A stretch of DNA of 64,000 nucleotides, from positions 62,001 through 126,000 of the forward strand of contig CAWGMB010000001.1 in the NCBI GenBank assembly GCA_963823515.1. Direction: 5' to 3'. This document shows, one piece after another, positions 25,757 to 34,440 of this stretch. The notes under the pieces were generated by a model. That model was not told where the DNA came from, did no database searches, and saw only the letters and a program-made list of their open reading frames with translations. Position numbers and translations under genes: made by a program. The DNA comes from Miltoncostaea sp963823515 (GTDB taxonomy: Bacteria > Actinomycetota > Thermoleophilia > Miltoncostaeales > Miltoncostaeaceae). Positions within the stretch are counted from its first letter, which is position 1; each line of letters begins with the position of its first letter.

Positions 25757-26695
25757 TCAGTCGCGCGAGGCCTCCTCCAGCGCCTCGCGCGCGGCCCGCT
25801 CGGCCCGCTCGCGCTCAGCGCGCGCCTCGTCGGCCGCCGCCTGAGCGGCCGTCAGCGCCGCCTTCGCGTCGGCCCGCTCGCGCTCCGCGGCGTCGGCCCG
25901 CTCCTCTGCGCCGGCCAGCTCTCGCCGGAGCCGTTGGCGGTCGCCCCCGGCACGGTCGGCCGCCGCCGCCGCCTCGTCGGCGCGGGGCCGGGCCGCGTCG
26001 CGCGCGGCGAGGGCGGCCCGCTCCGCCGACCGGGTCTCGTCAAGGGCGGCCGTCACGGCGCGCAGGGTCACGGCCCGCTTCGCCTCGCGCGCCGCGCGCG
26101 CGGCCTCGTCCGCGGCACTCGTAGCCTCCGTGGCCGGCCGCGCCCCGTCGCCGGGGGCGCTCCCCGCCTGGCGCGCGGCCCGCTTGGCCCGCGCCTCGGC
26201 CAGCTCGTCGCGCGGCGGCGACGGGGGCGCCGCGGCCGGCCCGAGGGAGAAGGGGCCCTCGCCGCCGTCCGACGGCGCGGGGTCGCGCGAGAGCACCCCC
26301 CGCCTGAGCTCGTCGCGCATCGCCGGTGAGCGCGCCGCGAAACGCAGCGCCGCGTGGACCGGTGGCCCGCCCGGGAAGGCGCCCACGGCGTCCGACTCGG
26401 CGCGCTCGGCGACCCGCAGGGCGGCGGCGTCGCCCGATCCGTCGAGCACCCGACGCTGGGCTCCCGCGAGGGCGTCCTGGGCCTCCATCAGCGCGTCCAT
26501 CCGTGCGGGATCCTCGCGCGCGAGCCGGTTCAGCTCGGCTGCCAGCGCGCTCGGCCGCCGCAGCGCACGGGCCGCGGCGGCTCCCGCGCGGTCCCCTCCT
26601 GCCGCAAGCTCCCTGGCCAGGGCGTCGCGGGCCTTGGTGAACAGCGCCGGCGGGCCGGCGTAGAGGGCGTCGATGCGCGGATCCAGATCGTCCAT
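25757..26695 (-). CDS. hypothetical protein with a long C-terminal coiled coil
   Basis: A 312-residue cytosolic protein. Residues 1-110 form a helical domain (LDPRIDALYAGPPALFTKAR ... ALRRPSALAAELNRLAR) seen in many actinobacterial proteins of unknown function. A Pro/Gly-rich linker follows, and the last ~130 residues are an Ala/Arg/Glu heptad coiled coil. Start at ATG 26695. A second hypothetical helical gene lies 79 bases upstream on the same strand and may share its mRNA. No enzymatic motif is visible. The low-complexity tail makes many spurious overlapping frames. Confidence 0.75.
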   Translation of the reverse strand: MDDLDPRIDALYAGPPALFTKARDALARELAAGGDRAGAAAARALRRPSALAAELNRLAREDPARMDALMEAQDALAGAQRRVLDGSGDAAALRVAERAESDAVGAFPGGPPVHAALRFAARSPAMRDELRRGVLSRDPAPSDGGEGPFSLGPAAAPPSPPRDELAEARAKRAARQAGSAPGDGARPATEATSAADEAARAAREAKRAVTLRAVTAALDETRSAERAALAARDAARPRADEAAAAADRAGGDRQRLRRELAGAEERADAAERERADAKAALTAAQAAADEARAERERAERAAREALEEASRD

Positions 26696-26774
26696 CCGCG
26701 ACCATTCTCGGGCATCGGCGCGCCGGGCGGGAAGGGCGGCCCGGGAGCGGCCGCCCTTCATCCCGAGAGACCTC

Positions 26775-27326
26775 CTAGAGCTCGAACGCGCGGGTGAGGT
26801 CTCCCTCCTCCAGATCGAGGCCGGCGGCCAGGGCGACCTCGAGGATGGCGCGCGGTGCCTCGCCCCGCAGCAGGGCGACCCGCATGACGACGTGCATGTG
26901 GAAGCGCGCCCGCGACATCGCCCGCTGGAACTCGGCGTTGCGCTCGACGGGCATCTCCCCGCCGAGCGCGCCGGCCTCCTCCATGAGGAGGTCCTCCACC
27001 TCCGCCAGCCGGGCGCAGGCGGCGGCCAGCCGCCCCATCGCCTCGAAACGGGCGCGCTGATCCGACGAGGGCATCGTCGAGGCGCTGATGACCGCCAGCG
27101 AGTGGCCCCTTGCGATCGCGCCGGCCGCCGCCTCCTCCAGCCGGGCCCGCATCGCAGTCGCCTCGGCGGTGATGGCGGTCTGGGCCGGACCCTCGGGCTC
27201 CAGCAGGGCTTGCCGCTCCCGGTCGCGCAGGAGAAGGGCGAGAGCCGCGAGGCCCGCGGGCTCGCCCGAGCCCTCCTGCCGGTCGGCGAGCGAGTCGTCG
27301 AGTGCTCGATCGGGGTTCGCAGACAT
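26775..27326 (-). CDS. hypothetical helical protein
   Basis: A 183-residue, highly helical, acidic protein I do not recognise. It shows a regular pattern from residue ~50 on (ITAEATAMRARLEEAAAGAI, MGRLAAACARLAEVEDLLME), then FQRAMSRARFHMHVVMRVAL and an acidic end. No cysteines suggest a cluster and there are no membrane segments. ATG 27326 has a perfect AGGAGG 7 bases upstream, so it is preferred over the earlier GTG at 27353. It is divergent from the holin-like membrane gene. Confidence 0.75.
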   Translation of the reverse strand: MSANPDRALDDSLADRQEGSGEPAGLAALALLLRDRERQALLEPEGPAQTAITAEATAMRARLEEAAAGAIARGHSLAVISASTMPSSDQRARFEAMGRLAAACARLAEVEDLLMEEAGALGGEMPVERNAEFQRAMSRARFHMHVVMRVALLRGEAPRAILEVALAAGLDLEEGDLTRAFEL

Positions 27327-27459
27327 GTGGCACCTCCTGTTCGGAGCAACCATCCCCGCGTCGGCGGCGACCCGGCAAGCGCGCCGACCCCGATGGCCGT
27401 TGCGGTGAAGCCGCGACGACCGGCGCGCCCGTAACGGTCCCCGGCGGGCGCTGCGCTTG

Positions 27460-27465
27460 TATCCT
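27460..27465 (+). promoter_or_regulatory. putative -10 element of a leaderless transcript
   Basis: TATCCT lies seven bases before the GTG at 27473, with no Shine-Dalgarno between. Confidence 0.4.
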
Positions 27466-27472
27466 CACGCCC

Positions 27473-27904
27473 GTGAGCACGCGTCGCGACGATCCCCAGA
27501 TCTGGATGACCGAGTCGCCCCCCCGGCAGAGCTTCCTCGTCTGGCTGATCATCACGGTCGGCATCAACATGGTCGCGCTGATCGTGGTGGACGGCCTCTT
27601 CTCGGGCGTCTCCATCGGGCGCTGGTGGCCGCTGATCATCGGGGCGGCCGTGCTCGGGCTCGGCAACGCGTTCCTCAAGCCGATCATCGCCATCCTCACG
27701 CTGCCGCTGATCGTGGTGACCTTCGGGCTCGCCTACTTCGCGCTCAACGTGGCGATGCTCGCCCTGGCCGAGTGGATCTCGCCCGACTTCTCGATCAACG
27801 GCTTCTGGACCTACGTCGGGGCGACGATCGTGGTCTGGGTCGTCAACGTCGCGGTGCAGGGCTTGATCGGCGCCATCTCGGGACGAGGTCCCGTCCGCCG
27901 CTAG
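27473..27904 (+). CDS. phage-holin-family (DUF-type) small membrane protein
   Basis: A 143-residue integral membrane protein with four hydrophobic helices (FLVWLIITVGINMVALIVV, WWPLIIGAAVLGLGNAFLKP, ILTLPLIVVTFGLAYFALNV, FWTYVGATIVVWVVNVAVQG). The sequence LGNAFLKPIIAILTLPLIVVTFGL is characteristic of the chromosomal holin-like family (YvlD type) found widely outside phages. The role may be in membrane stress but is unproven. The start GTG at 27473 comes from a leaderless promoter. No prophage genes surround it. Confidence 0.85.
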   Translation: MSTRRDDPQIWMTESPPRQSFLVWLIITVGINMVALIVVDGLFSGVSIGRWWPLIIGAAVLGLGNAFLKPIIAILTLPLIVVTFGLAYFALNVAMLALAEWISPDFSINGFWTYVGATIVVWVVNVAVQGLIGAISGRGPVRR

Positions 27905-27910
27905 CGGGTT

Positions 27911-28321
27911 TCAGCCGGGCGGCGGGCCCGCCGGGCGCCGCGGCGGCTCGCCGCGGCCGTCCGTCTCAGGGGGCGGCGTCCCCGTCCGGCTGAGGGCGAG
28001 CATCCGCTGTACGCGCCTCCAGGTGCTCGCGTCGGCCGCCAGGTGGTCGATCGGCGTCTCGGCGAGCGTCTGCAGCAGACCCGCGCGCGCCTCCTCCACC
28101 GAATGAGGTCCGCGCTCCCCCCAGGGCCCGGCCGCGATGGACCCGCTCGGGCGTGGCGTGTCGTAGACGACGGCCTCCATGGCCTCGAGGACCCCCTCCA
28201 GCCGCCCGCGGGTCACGCTGATGCCCGACGCGCGCAGGATCTCCTGCACGACCACGGTGACCACGGCGGCGCCGGCGCCGAGGATGGCGATGACCACGAG
28301 GACGGTGGCCGAGCCCTCCAT
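27911..28321 (-). CDS. membrane-anchored hypothetical protein
   Basis: A 136-residue protein with one N-terminal transmembrane helix (VLVVIAILGAGAAVVTVVVQ, residues 7-26), a cytoplasmic helical region and a Pro-rich tail. Family unknown. The start ATG at 28321 is 8 bases after GGAG and one base after the stop of the upstream gene, so the two form an operon. It converges on the holin-like gene with 6 bases between. Confidence 0.7.
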   Translation of the reverse strand: MEGSATVLVVIAILGAGAAVVTVVVQEILRASGISVTRGRLEGVLEAMEAVVYDTPRPSGSIAAGPWGERGPHSVEEARAGLLQTLAETPIDHLAADASTWRRVQRMLALSRTGTPPPETDGRGEPPRRPAGPPPG

Positions 28322-28322
28322 C

Positions 28323-28748
28323 TCAGTCGCTCCCGGTCACATCGCGCAGGGCCGCGGCGGGTGGCGTCGCGCCCGGGGGCCGAGGCGGCGCGGGCGGCCG
28401 GACGCGGCCGGGCGGGCCGGTGCGGACCGAAGCGAGCAGCGCCTGGGCCGTCGCGTACTCCGCCTCCAGGCGCTGCAAACGCACGGACACGCCCGCCATC
28501 ACCCCGCCGAGGGCCACCGCCGCCACGGCCAGGAAGAACCTCCCCGTGCCGTCGACGGAGTCGCCGGTCGTCGTCATGTCGACCAGCAGGGGGGCCAGAA
28601 CGGCGGCCACGCCCACCGCGAGCGCCTTCAGCCAGAAGGCCGTCCGCACGACCCGCCACTCGTAGATCCGCTCGAGGCGCTCGGCGGGATCCACCACGCC
28701 CCCCGCGGCGAGGTTGAGCACGACGCCGCCGAGGATCGGGCCAGACAT
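28323..28748 (-). CDS. two-helix membrane protein
   Basis: A 141-residue protein with two transmembrane helices (AFWLKALAVGVAAVLAPLLV and FFLAVAAVALGGVMAGVSVR) and a cytoplasmic Pro/Arg-rich tail. No family recognised. It is followed after one base by the membrane-anchored gene at 28321, so the products may interact. The start is uncertain. ATG 28748 is used; GTG 28817 is in frame but would overlap the promoter of the divergent oxidoreductase. Confidence 0.65.
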   Translation of the reverse strand: MSGPILGGVVLNLAAGGVVDPAERLERIYEWRVVRTAFWLKALAVGVAAVLAPLLVDMTTTGDSVDGTGRFFLAVAAVALGGVMAGVSVRLQRLEAEYATAQALLASVRTGPPGRVRPPAPPRPPGATPPAAALRDVTGSD

Positions 28749-28808
28749 CGCGCGGAGCATCGCGCCTGCCGCCGCGGCCGTCAACGCCGGGTGGCGGCGA
28801 CGCCGGAG

Positions 28809-28814
28809 TATCTT
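28809..28814 (+). promoter_or_regulatory. putative -10 element of a leaderless transcript
   Basis: TATCTT lies six bases before the GTG at 28821; no ribosome-binding site is present. Confidence 0.4.
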
Positions 28815-28820
28815 CACGCG

Positions 28821-30164
28821 GTGACCCTGATGCGCCTGCGCCCCGCCGCCCGTGAGGTCGGCCCCGCGACGATCGGCCTCCTGGTCGTGGCGAACGCCGT
28901 CCTGTGGATCATCGCCAGGCCCTCAGGCGAATCGACCGGCTCGTACGGCGGCCAGTTCCTCGGTGCCGAATCGATCCTCCTGCTGTCGATCGGCCTGGTG
29001 CTGATCTCGACCCTGCCGTGGGTCGAGGAGTGGTTCGACGGCATCGACCGGGCGGCCGTCTGGCATCGGCGCGCGGCCATCACCGGCCTGGTGCTGCTCG
29101 CGCCCCACATCCTCCTCTCCTCCAACCCGGAGGGGGGCACGTCGCTCGGCGGGCCGCTGGGCGCGATCGGCGCGATCGGGATGCTGGGCCTTGCCCTCTG
29201 GGCGATCCTGCCCCGGTGGCGCTCGATCGTGCCCGGGCCGTTTCGCAGCCTCGTGGTCGCGGCCCGCGACGCACCGCTGGTCAGGGACGTGCGCCGGATC
29301 TTCGGCGGCTACGAGCGCTGGCGCGCCCTGCACCGCACCACCGGCCTTTTCGTCGCGGCGGGCTTCGTGCACGGGCTGCTCGACGGATCCCCCTTCGACG
29401 ACGCCCCCGCGCTGCGCTGGAGCTACGTCGCCATCGGCGGCATCGGCCTCGGCTTCTACGTCTACCGCGAGCTCCTCGCGCGCTTCTTCCTCTCGCTGCA
29501 CGACTACCAGATCGACGGCGTCCGGACGATCGACGACGCCCTGGTGGAGATCACCCTGGCGCCGCTCGGCAGGCACGTCGATTTCACCCCCGGGCAGTTC
29601 GCCATGGTCTACATCGAGAGCAAGGATGGCTGGCACCGGCACCCCTTCACCATCGCGAGCGCGCCGCACGAGGGCGTGGTCCGGGTGACGGTCAAGGCGC
29701 TGGGCGATTACACCTCGCGGCTGCGGGACATCCTCGAGCCCGGGATGCCCGCCGTCATCGGAGGCCCGCACGGGCGCTTCAGCCACGCGAAGGGCACCGA
29801 CCGCCAGGTCTGGATCGCCGGAGGTGTCGGCGTGGCCCCGTTCCTCAGCTGGCTGCGCTCCCTCGACGGGCACTTCTCACGGCGGGTCCACTTCTTCTAC
29901 GCGGTCGACGGTGACGCGCCCTTCGCCGACGAGATCAGGGAGATCGCCGAGCGCCACGATTCGCTCAGCGCCCACCTGATCGACACCAGTGTGACCGGCA
30001 GGCTCACCACCGAGCAGGTGCTGGCCACGGCGGGCGGCCCCGCCGGCGATCTGTCGGTGTTCATGTGCGGGCCCCAGGGGATGCTGCGCACCTTCCAGTC
30101 CCAGATGCGCGTCGCGGGCGTATCGCCCCGGAACATCCACCGCGAGTACTTCGACTGGCGCTGA
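28821..30164 (+). CDS. ferric-reductase-like transmembrane FAD/NAD(P)H oxidoreductase
   Basis: A 447-residue membrane electron-transfer protein. The N-terminal ~215 residues form about six helices with histidines placed to bind two hemes (AVWHRRAAITGLVLLAPHIL and ALHRTTGLFVAAGFVHGLL). The C-terminal half is a ferredoxin-reductase module with FAD site HPFTIAS, nucleotide motif GGVGVAPFLSWLR and terminal FMCGPQGML. It resembles NOX/ferric reductase proteins that pass electrons from NAD(P)H across the membrane. The start GTG at 28821 is leaderless; a Met three codons on is an alternative. Convergent with bioY. Confidence 0.88.
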   Translation: MTLMRLRPAAREVGPATIGLLVVANAVLWIIARPSGESTGSYGGQFLGAESILLLSIGLVLISTLPWVEEWFDGIDRAAVWHRRAAITGLVLLAPHILLSSNPEGGTSLGGPLGAIGAIGMLGLALWAILPRWRSIVPGPFRSLVVAARDAPLVRDVRRIFGGYERWRALHRTTGLFVAAGFVHGLLDGSPFDDAPALRWSYVAIGGIGLGFYVYRELLARFFLSLHDYQIDGVRTIDDALVEITLAPLGRHVDFTPGQFAMVYIESKDGWHRHPFTIASAPHEGVVRVTVKALGDYTSRLRDILEPGMPAVIGGPHGRFSHAKGTDRQVWIAGGVGVAPFLSWLRSLDGHFSRRVHFFYAVDGDAPFADEIREIAERHDSLSAHLIDTSVTGRLTTEQVLATAGGPAGDLSVFMCGPQGMLRTFQSQMRVAGVSPRNIHREYFDWR

Positions 30165-30183
30165 ACGCTCCGGGGCCGCGTCC

Positions 30184-30858
30184 CTACGCGTCCTTCGTCT
30201 TCCCCTCGAGGATGCGCAGCAGGGCCCAGCCGCCCGGCAGCAGGCAGGCCGCGGCGAGGAGCTTGACGACGTCGCCCGGCACGAACGGCTGGATGCCCAG
30301 CTCGTAGGCCGATCGCCAGCCGAGGGCCTCGTCGGCGCCCGGCGGGGTCCAGTTGGCCAGCCACGACGCGCCGAACGCGTAGATCGCGGCGTTGGCGACC
30401 ACCATCACTCCGATCATCGTCATCACGCTCCTGCTGGCGCCGCGGTCGGCGAACGCGCCCACGATCATCGCGCAGGCGAGGTAGCCCACCAGGTATCCGC
30501 CGGTCGCGCCGGTGACGTAGTCCCACCCGCCGCTCCAGTCGGCGAAGACTCCGAGGCCGGCCGCGCCGACACCGAGGTAGATGGCGAGCGTGAGGAACGC
30601 ACGCCGCAGGCCGAACAGGCCGCCGATCAGCAGCGCACCGAACGTGCCGCCGGTCAGCGGCACCGGGTACCAGGGGATGGCGATCTGCGAGGCGACGGTC
30701 ATCAGGCCGACGCCGACGCCGACGAGCGCGACCTCCGTTGCGATGGCCACCGATCGGGCTGAGGGCCGAGGGAGCACGCTGTCGATCAGCGCGCCGTCGA
30801 GTGCGGTCGATTCGGGGATGGGTCCTCCCAGGGTTCGGGTGCGGGCGTCTCTGCCCAA
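30184..30858 (-). CDS. bioY: biotin transporter substrate-binding subunit BioY
   Basis: A 224-residue S-component of an ECF-type biotin importer with about six membrane helices. Landmarks are IAIPWYPVPLTGGTFGALLIGGLFG, SGGWDYVTGATGGYLVGYLACA and GIQPFVPGDVVKLLAAACLLP. The ECF ATPases and EcfT are not in the window, so it works alone or shares a module. The start is uncertain. TTG 30858 has AGGG nearby and is used. GTG 30777 has no ribosome site, and GGGAGG further in sits 4 bases before an ATC. A hairpin lies just upstream at 30882-30906. Confidence 0.9.
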   Translation of the reverse strand: MGRDARTRTLGGPIPESTALDGALIDSVLPRPSARSVAIATEVALVGVGVGLMTVASQIAIPWYPVPLTGGTFGALLIGGLFGLRRAFLTLAIYLGVGAAGLGVFADWSGGWDYVTGATGGYLVGYLACAMIVGAFADRGASRSVMTMIGVMVVANAAIYAFGASWLANWTPPGADEALGWRSAYELGIQPFVPGDVVKLLAAACLLPGGWALLRILEGKTKDA

Positions 30859-30881
30859 CCTAATGCCCTGAGCCAGGAATT

Positions 30882-30906
30882 GCGTGGCAGTCCCCGACTG
30901 CCACGC
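30882..30906 (-). promoter_or_regulatory. hairpin upstream of bioY
   Basis: GCGTGGCAGT, loop CCCCG, ACTGCCACGC: a perfect 10-bp stem 24 bases before the bioY start and 120 bases after the ATPase stop. It could terminate ATPase transcripts, or act as an operator or leader structure for bioY. Confidence 0.45.
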
Positions 30907-31025
30907 GATGGGATTCGCCCGGGAACCGCAGACGGACTTCCGGCTCGGGAAATGAGCGGGCAGTGACGAGCGCGCCCCGGTGGCGCTCGACACCGCGGCG
31001 AGAGCGCGCGCGTCGCCGGACGCGG

Positions 31026-33683
31026 TCACTGCGGGCCGGCAGTGGCGACCTGGGTCGGCGGCGCCCCGTCCGGTGGGCGGCGTCGCGCCCGCACCAGCGC
31101 CTTGCGCGCCTCCTCTGCCCCCAGCACGAGCGGCGGCCACAGCAGCAGGAAGAGCCAGTGCCAGGGCCCCAGCGCCGAGGTGTGGAAGAGGTCGTCGAGG
31201 CCTGGCGTGTAGGCCAGCAGCGCGATCATCGCGACCTCGAGGGCGATGCCGATCAGCAGGAGGCGGTTGGTCAGGAGGCCGATCGACCTGACCGGCTGCA
31301 GGTTGGTGCGCCACGCCAGCCCGGCGCCGACCTGGCCCATGATGATCCCGGCCATGGTCATCGTCGTGGCCTCCAGGTAGAGGGGGCCCGAGTCGGCGAA
31401 CGCATCCCACGGCCGCCAGCCGGCGAGGGAGTAGGCGAACAGGAAGCTCGCCATGGCCGCCAGGCCCTCGAGGGGGCCGATCCAGCCGAACACCCGCCCG
31501 AGGACCCCGCGGTCGAGCAACCGCTCCGAGCGGCGGCGCGGGGGCCGCGACATCGTCCCCGGCTCCGCCCGCTCGGTTCCGAGGGCGATCGCCGGCAGGA
31601 GATCGGTGCCGAGGTCGATCGCGAGCACCTGCATCACGACCAGAGGGAGCGGGATGGCCCCGCCCGTGATCCCCCACACCAGAAACGGGACGAGCTCGCC
31701 GACGTTCGAGCAGAAGTGGTACCCGGCGAAGCGCCGGATGTTGTCGTAGACCGCCCGCCCCTCCTCCACCGCGGCCACGATCGAGGCGAAGTCGTCGTCG
31801 ATCAGGATCAGGTCGGCCGCCTCCTTGGCGACTTCCGTGCCGCCCAGCCCCATCGCGATGCCGATGTCGGCGTGCTTCAGGGCGGGCGCGTCGTTCACGC
31901 CGTCGCCGGTCATCGCGAGCACCGCGCCGTCGGCGCGCAGCCGCTGAGCGATGCGCAGCTTCTGCTCGGGGTCGATGCGCGCGAAGACGACCTCGCCCTC
32001 GGCGAGGCGGCGGCGCAGGGCGTCGTCGTCGAGGCTCGCGAGCTCCTCGCCGGTGATGATGTCCGCGGGCCCGCGGACGAGACCGATGTGCCGGGCGACG
32101 GCTTCGGCGGTCGAACCGCTGTCGCCGGTGACCATGACGATGCGGATGCCCGCCTCATGGCAGCGGCGCACGGCGTCGGGCACCTCCGGCCGGGGCGGGT
32201 CCGTCATGCCGACCAGGCCGAGCAGTTCCAGGTCGCGCTCGATCGCACCCGCGTCGTCCCCGCCGTCCGCGGGCAGCACGCGCCGCGCGACGGCCAGCAC
32301 GCGCAGCGCATCGGCCTCCATCGCACCCGCCGCGGCGAGGGCCGCCGCCCGGTCGCCGGCCGGGAGCGACGTGAGCGGCAGCAGCACCTCGGCGGCCCCC
32401 TTCGCGTAGGCGATCCGCTCGCCCCCGACCAGGTGCACCGTCGTCATCCGCCTGCGTTCGGAGCTGAACGGGAGCTCGAAGAGCCGCGGCGCGAGCGCCG
32501 CCTGCCGCTCGTGCCGGAGCCCGCCCTTCTCGGCGACCACGACGAGCGCCGCCTCGGTGGGATCCCCCACGATCGTCCAGCCGCCCTCGCCGTGCATGAG
32601 CCGCGCGTCGGAGCAGAGCAGGCCGGCGCGCAGCAGCTCGTGCACCGCGGCGGGCTCCACCACCTCCTGCGCGTCCAGGAAGCGCCCGAAGGGCTCGTAG
32701 CCCACCCCCTCGACGGCGAGCTCGGCGCCCGGCGTCCAGATGCGCTGAACGGTCATCTGGTTCTCGGTGAGGGTCCCCGTCTTGTCGGTGCAGATGACCG
32801 TCGTCTCGCCGAGCGTCTCCACCGCCGACAGACGGCGCACGAGCGCGTTGCGCCCGGCCATGCGCTGGGTCGCCATGGCGAGCGCGAGCGTCACGGTGGG
32901 CAGGAGGCCCTCGGGGATCAGCGCCACCATCACACCGATTGCGAACAGGAAGCGGTCGGACAGGCTCATCCCCACGAACCCGGCCACGACGAAGAAGAGC
33001 GCTCCGATCGAGATCGCCATCACCGCGACCATCCGGGTCACACGGTCGAGCTCGCGCTCCAGGGGGCTGCGCTCCCGGCGGGTGCTCTGGGCGAGGGCGG
33101 CGATCCGCCCGAATCGCGTGCCCATCCCCGTGGCGGTCACCAGCGCCTCCGCCGTCCCGGCGGTGGCCCAGGTGCCCGCGAAGACGTGCGCGTCGGGCTC
33201 CACGGGATACGACTCGCCGGTGAGCGCCGACTCGTCGACGCGCAGCCCCGCCGTGCGGACCAGGTCCGCGTCGGCGGCCACACGATCGCCGGGCGCGAGC
33301 AGCAGCAGGTCCCCCGGCACCACGTCCTCGCTGGCGATCTCCTGGATCGCGCCGTCGCGCCGCACCCGGACGCGGACCGGCAGCAACCGCCGCAGCGCCG
33401 CCACGGCGCGCTCGGCGCGGTGCTCCTGCACGAACGCGAAGATCGCGTTGACCACGATCACGGTGATGATCGCCGCGGTGAGCGCCGGCATCCCGCCGAT
33501 GAGCGCGAGGGCGGCCCCGCCCCAGAGCAGCAGCGCGAAGAGCTGGACGAAGTTCGCGAGGAGCTCGCGCAGAGGCGAGCGGCCCGCGGCCTCGACGATC
33601 GCATTGGGGCCGGTCGCGGCACGGCGCCAGCGGGCTTCCTCGCTGGAGAGCCCGGTCGCAGGGGATTCCGGGAGCGTGCGCAC
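31026..33683 (-). CDS. cation-transporting P-type ATPase (P2-type)
   Basis: An 885-residue ATP-driven cation pump with the full P-type plan: actuator TGES at 155-158, PEGL in helix M4 (257-260), phosphorylated D300 in CTDKTGTLT, nucleotide-binding domain, hinge TGDGVNDAPAL, and six C-terminal helices. Order and length match the P2 group (Ca/Mg/Na type, plasma membrane). The LIPEGLLPTVTLALA sequence is close to bacterial Ca/Mn pumps. The ion cannot be assigned. The first possible GTG (33683) is used. No regulator is adjacent; a universal stress gene is the next upstream on the same strand, 117 bases away. Confidence 0.93.
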   Translation of the reverse strand: MRTLPESPATGLSSEEARWRRAATGPNAIVEAAGRSPLRELLANFVQLFALLLWGGAALALIGGMPALTAAIITVIVVNAIFAFVQEHRAERAVAALRRLLPVRVRVRRDGAIQEIASEDVVPGDLLLLAPGDRVAADADLVRTAGLRVDESALTGESYPVEPDAHVFAGTWATAGTAEALVTATGMGTRFGRIAALAQSTRRERSPLERELDRVTRMVAVMAISIGALFFVVAGFVGMSLSDRFLFAIGVMVALIPEGLLPTVTLALAMATQRMAGRNALVRRLSAVETLGETTVICTDKTGTLTENQMTVQRIWTPGAELAVEGVGYEPFGRFLDAQEVVEPAAVHELLRAGLLCSDARLMHGEGGWTIVGDPTEAALVVVAEKGGLRHERQAALAPRLFELPFSSERRRMTTVHLVGGERIAYAKGAAEVLLPLTSLPAGDRAAALAAAGAMEADALRVLAVARRVLPADGGDDAGAIERDLELLGLVGMTDPPRPEVPDAVRRCHEAGIRIVMVTGDSGSTAEAVARHIGLVRGPADIITGEELASLDDDALRRRLAEGEVVFARIDPEQKLRIAQRLRADGAVLAMTGDGVNDAPALKHADIGIAMGLGGTEVAKEAADLILIDDDFASIVAAVEEGRAVYDNIRRFAGYHFCSNVGELVPFLVWGITGGAIPLPLVVMQVLAIDLGTDLLPAIALGTERAEPGTMSRPPRRRSERLLDRGVLGRVFGWIGPLEGLAAMASFLFAYSLAGWRPWDAFADSGPLYLEATTMTMAGIIMGQVGAGLAWRTNLQPVRSIGLLTNRLLLIGIALEVAMIALLAYTPGLDDLFHTSALGPWHWLFLLLWPPLVLGAEEARKALVRARRRPPDGAPPTQVATAGPQ

Positions 33684-33800
33684 GGTGTGGCGCGACCCTA
33701 CGCGGGCCCCCAGGGCGGCGAATCCGCGTCGCCACGGTCACCGGGGTGGTCGACTACTGCGCCGTGGCGCACGGCTGGCGGCCGTGCGCCACCATCTCGT

Positions 33801-34226
33801 TCAGTCGGTCTCCTCCGGCACCCGGATCACCAGCACGGGGCAGGGGCCGTGGTGGACGAGGTGGCTCGTCACGCTCCCGAGCACGGCGCGGTGCGCCGCC
33901 CCGTGGTGGACGCCGGTGATCACCAGGTCGGGCCGCTCCTCTTCCATCCAGCGGTCGAGCTCCACGGTGGCCGCGCCGATCCGGAAGACCGCCTCGGCCC
34001 CCGGCCACGCGGACGCGCGCTCCTCGAACCACGTGCGCGCCGTCTCGCGGAGGGCCCCGAGGTCGGGGTCGTAGAGCCCGCCGTAGAGCGGCGGGTCGTG
34101 GTAGACGTGAACCACGCTGAGGCGTCCGCCGCCGGCCCCGTGGAGCCGGCGCCCCTCGGCCACGGCGCCCTCGGAGGCCGCCGAGCCGTCATAGCAGCAG
34201 GCGATGTGCGAATAGGGGGCGTCCAT
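33801..34226 (-). CDS. universal stress protein (UspA family)
   Basis: A 141-residue single Usp domain. The first strand SHIACCYDGSAASEGAVAEG carries the conserved Asp. The ATP-loop is at the end (GAAHRAVLGSVTSHLVHHGPCPVLVIR), matching G-2x-G-9x-G(S/T) in modified form, so ATP binding is plausible. The start ATG at 34226 follows AGAAGG by 9 bases. It lies upstream of the P-type ATPase on the same strand and may be co-regulated. Confidence 0.9.
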   Translation of the reverse strand: MDAPYSHIACCYDGSAASEGAVAEGRRLHGAGGGRLSVVHVYHDPPLYGGLYDPDLGALRETARTWFEERASAWPGAEAVFRIGAATVELDRWMEEERPDLVITGVHHGAAHRAVLGSVTSHLVHHGPCPVLVIRVPEETD

Positions 34227-34440
34227 GGCGCGCGGCCTTCTGTCGGGTTCGGTGTCCGGGTCGAATCTACCCCCGGGGTGGAGGGGCCCGGGCGGCCGGG
34301 CGCCCCCGCCGGCGGCGCGCTGTGGCGCGCCGCTACCCGTTGCCGGGCCCACCCACACCACACGGTGTCGCCCGCGGACATCCGGCCCGCGCGACGTGCC
34401 CACCCGGCACCACCGACTTCGCGCTAGGGTCCGCCTGACG

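Noticed and set aside
27473..27904. Prophage, because of the holin-family name
   Set aside because: The family is common in bacterial chromosomes and no other phage gene is near.
30963..34427. A plus-strand open frame of over 1,100 codons
   Set aside because: It is antisense to the P-type ATPase and universal stress genes, whose motifs are intact. The frame is a mirror of their codon bias.
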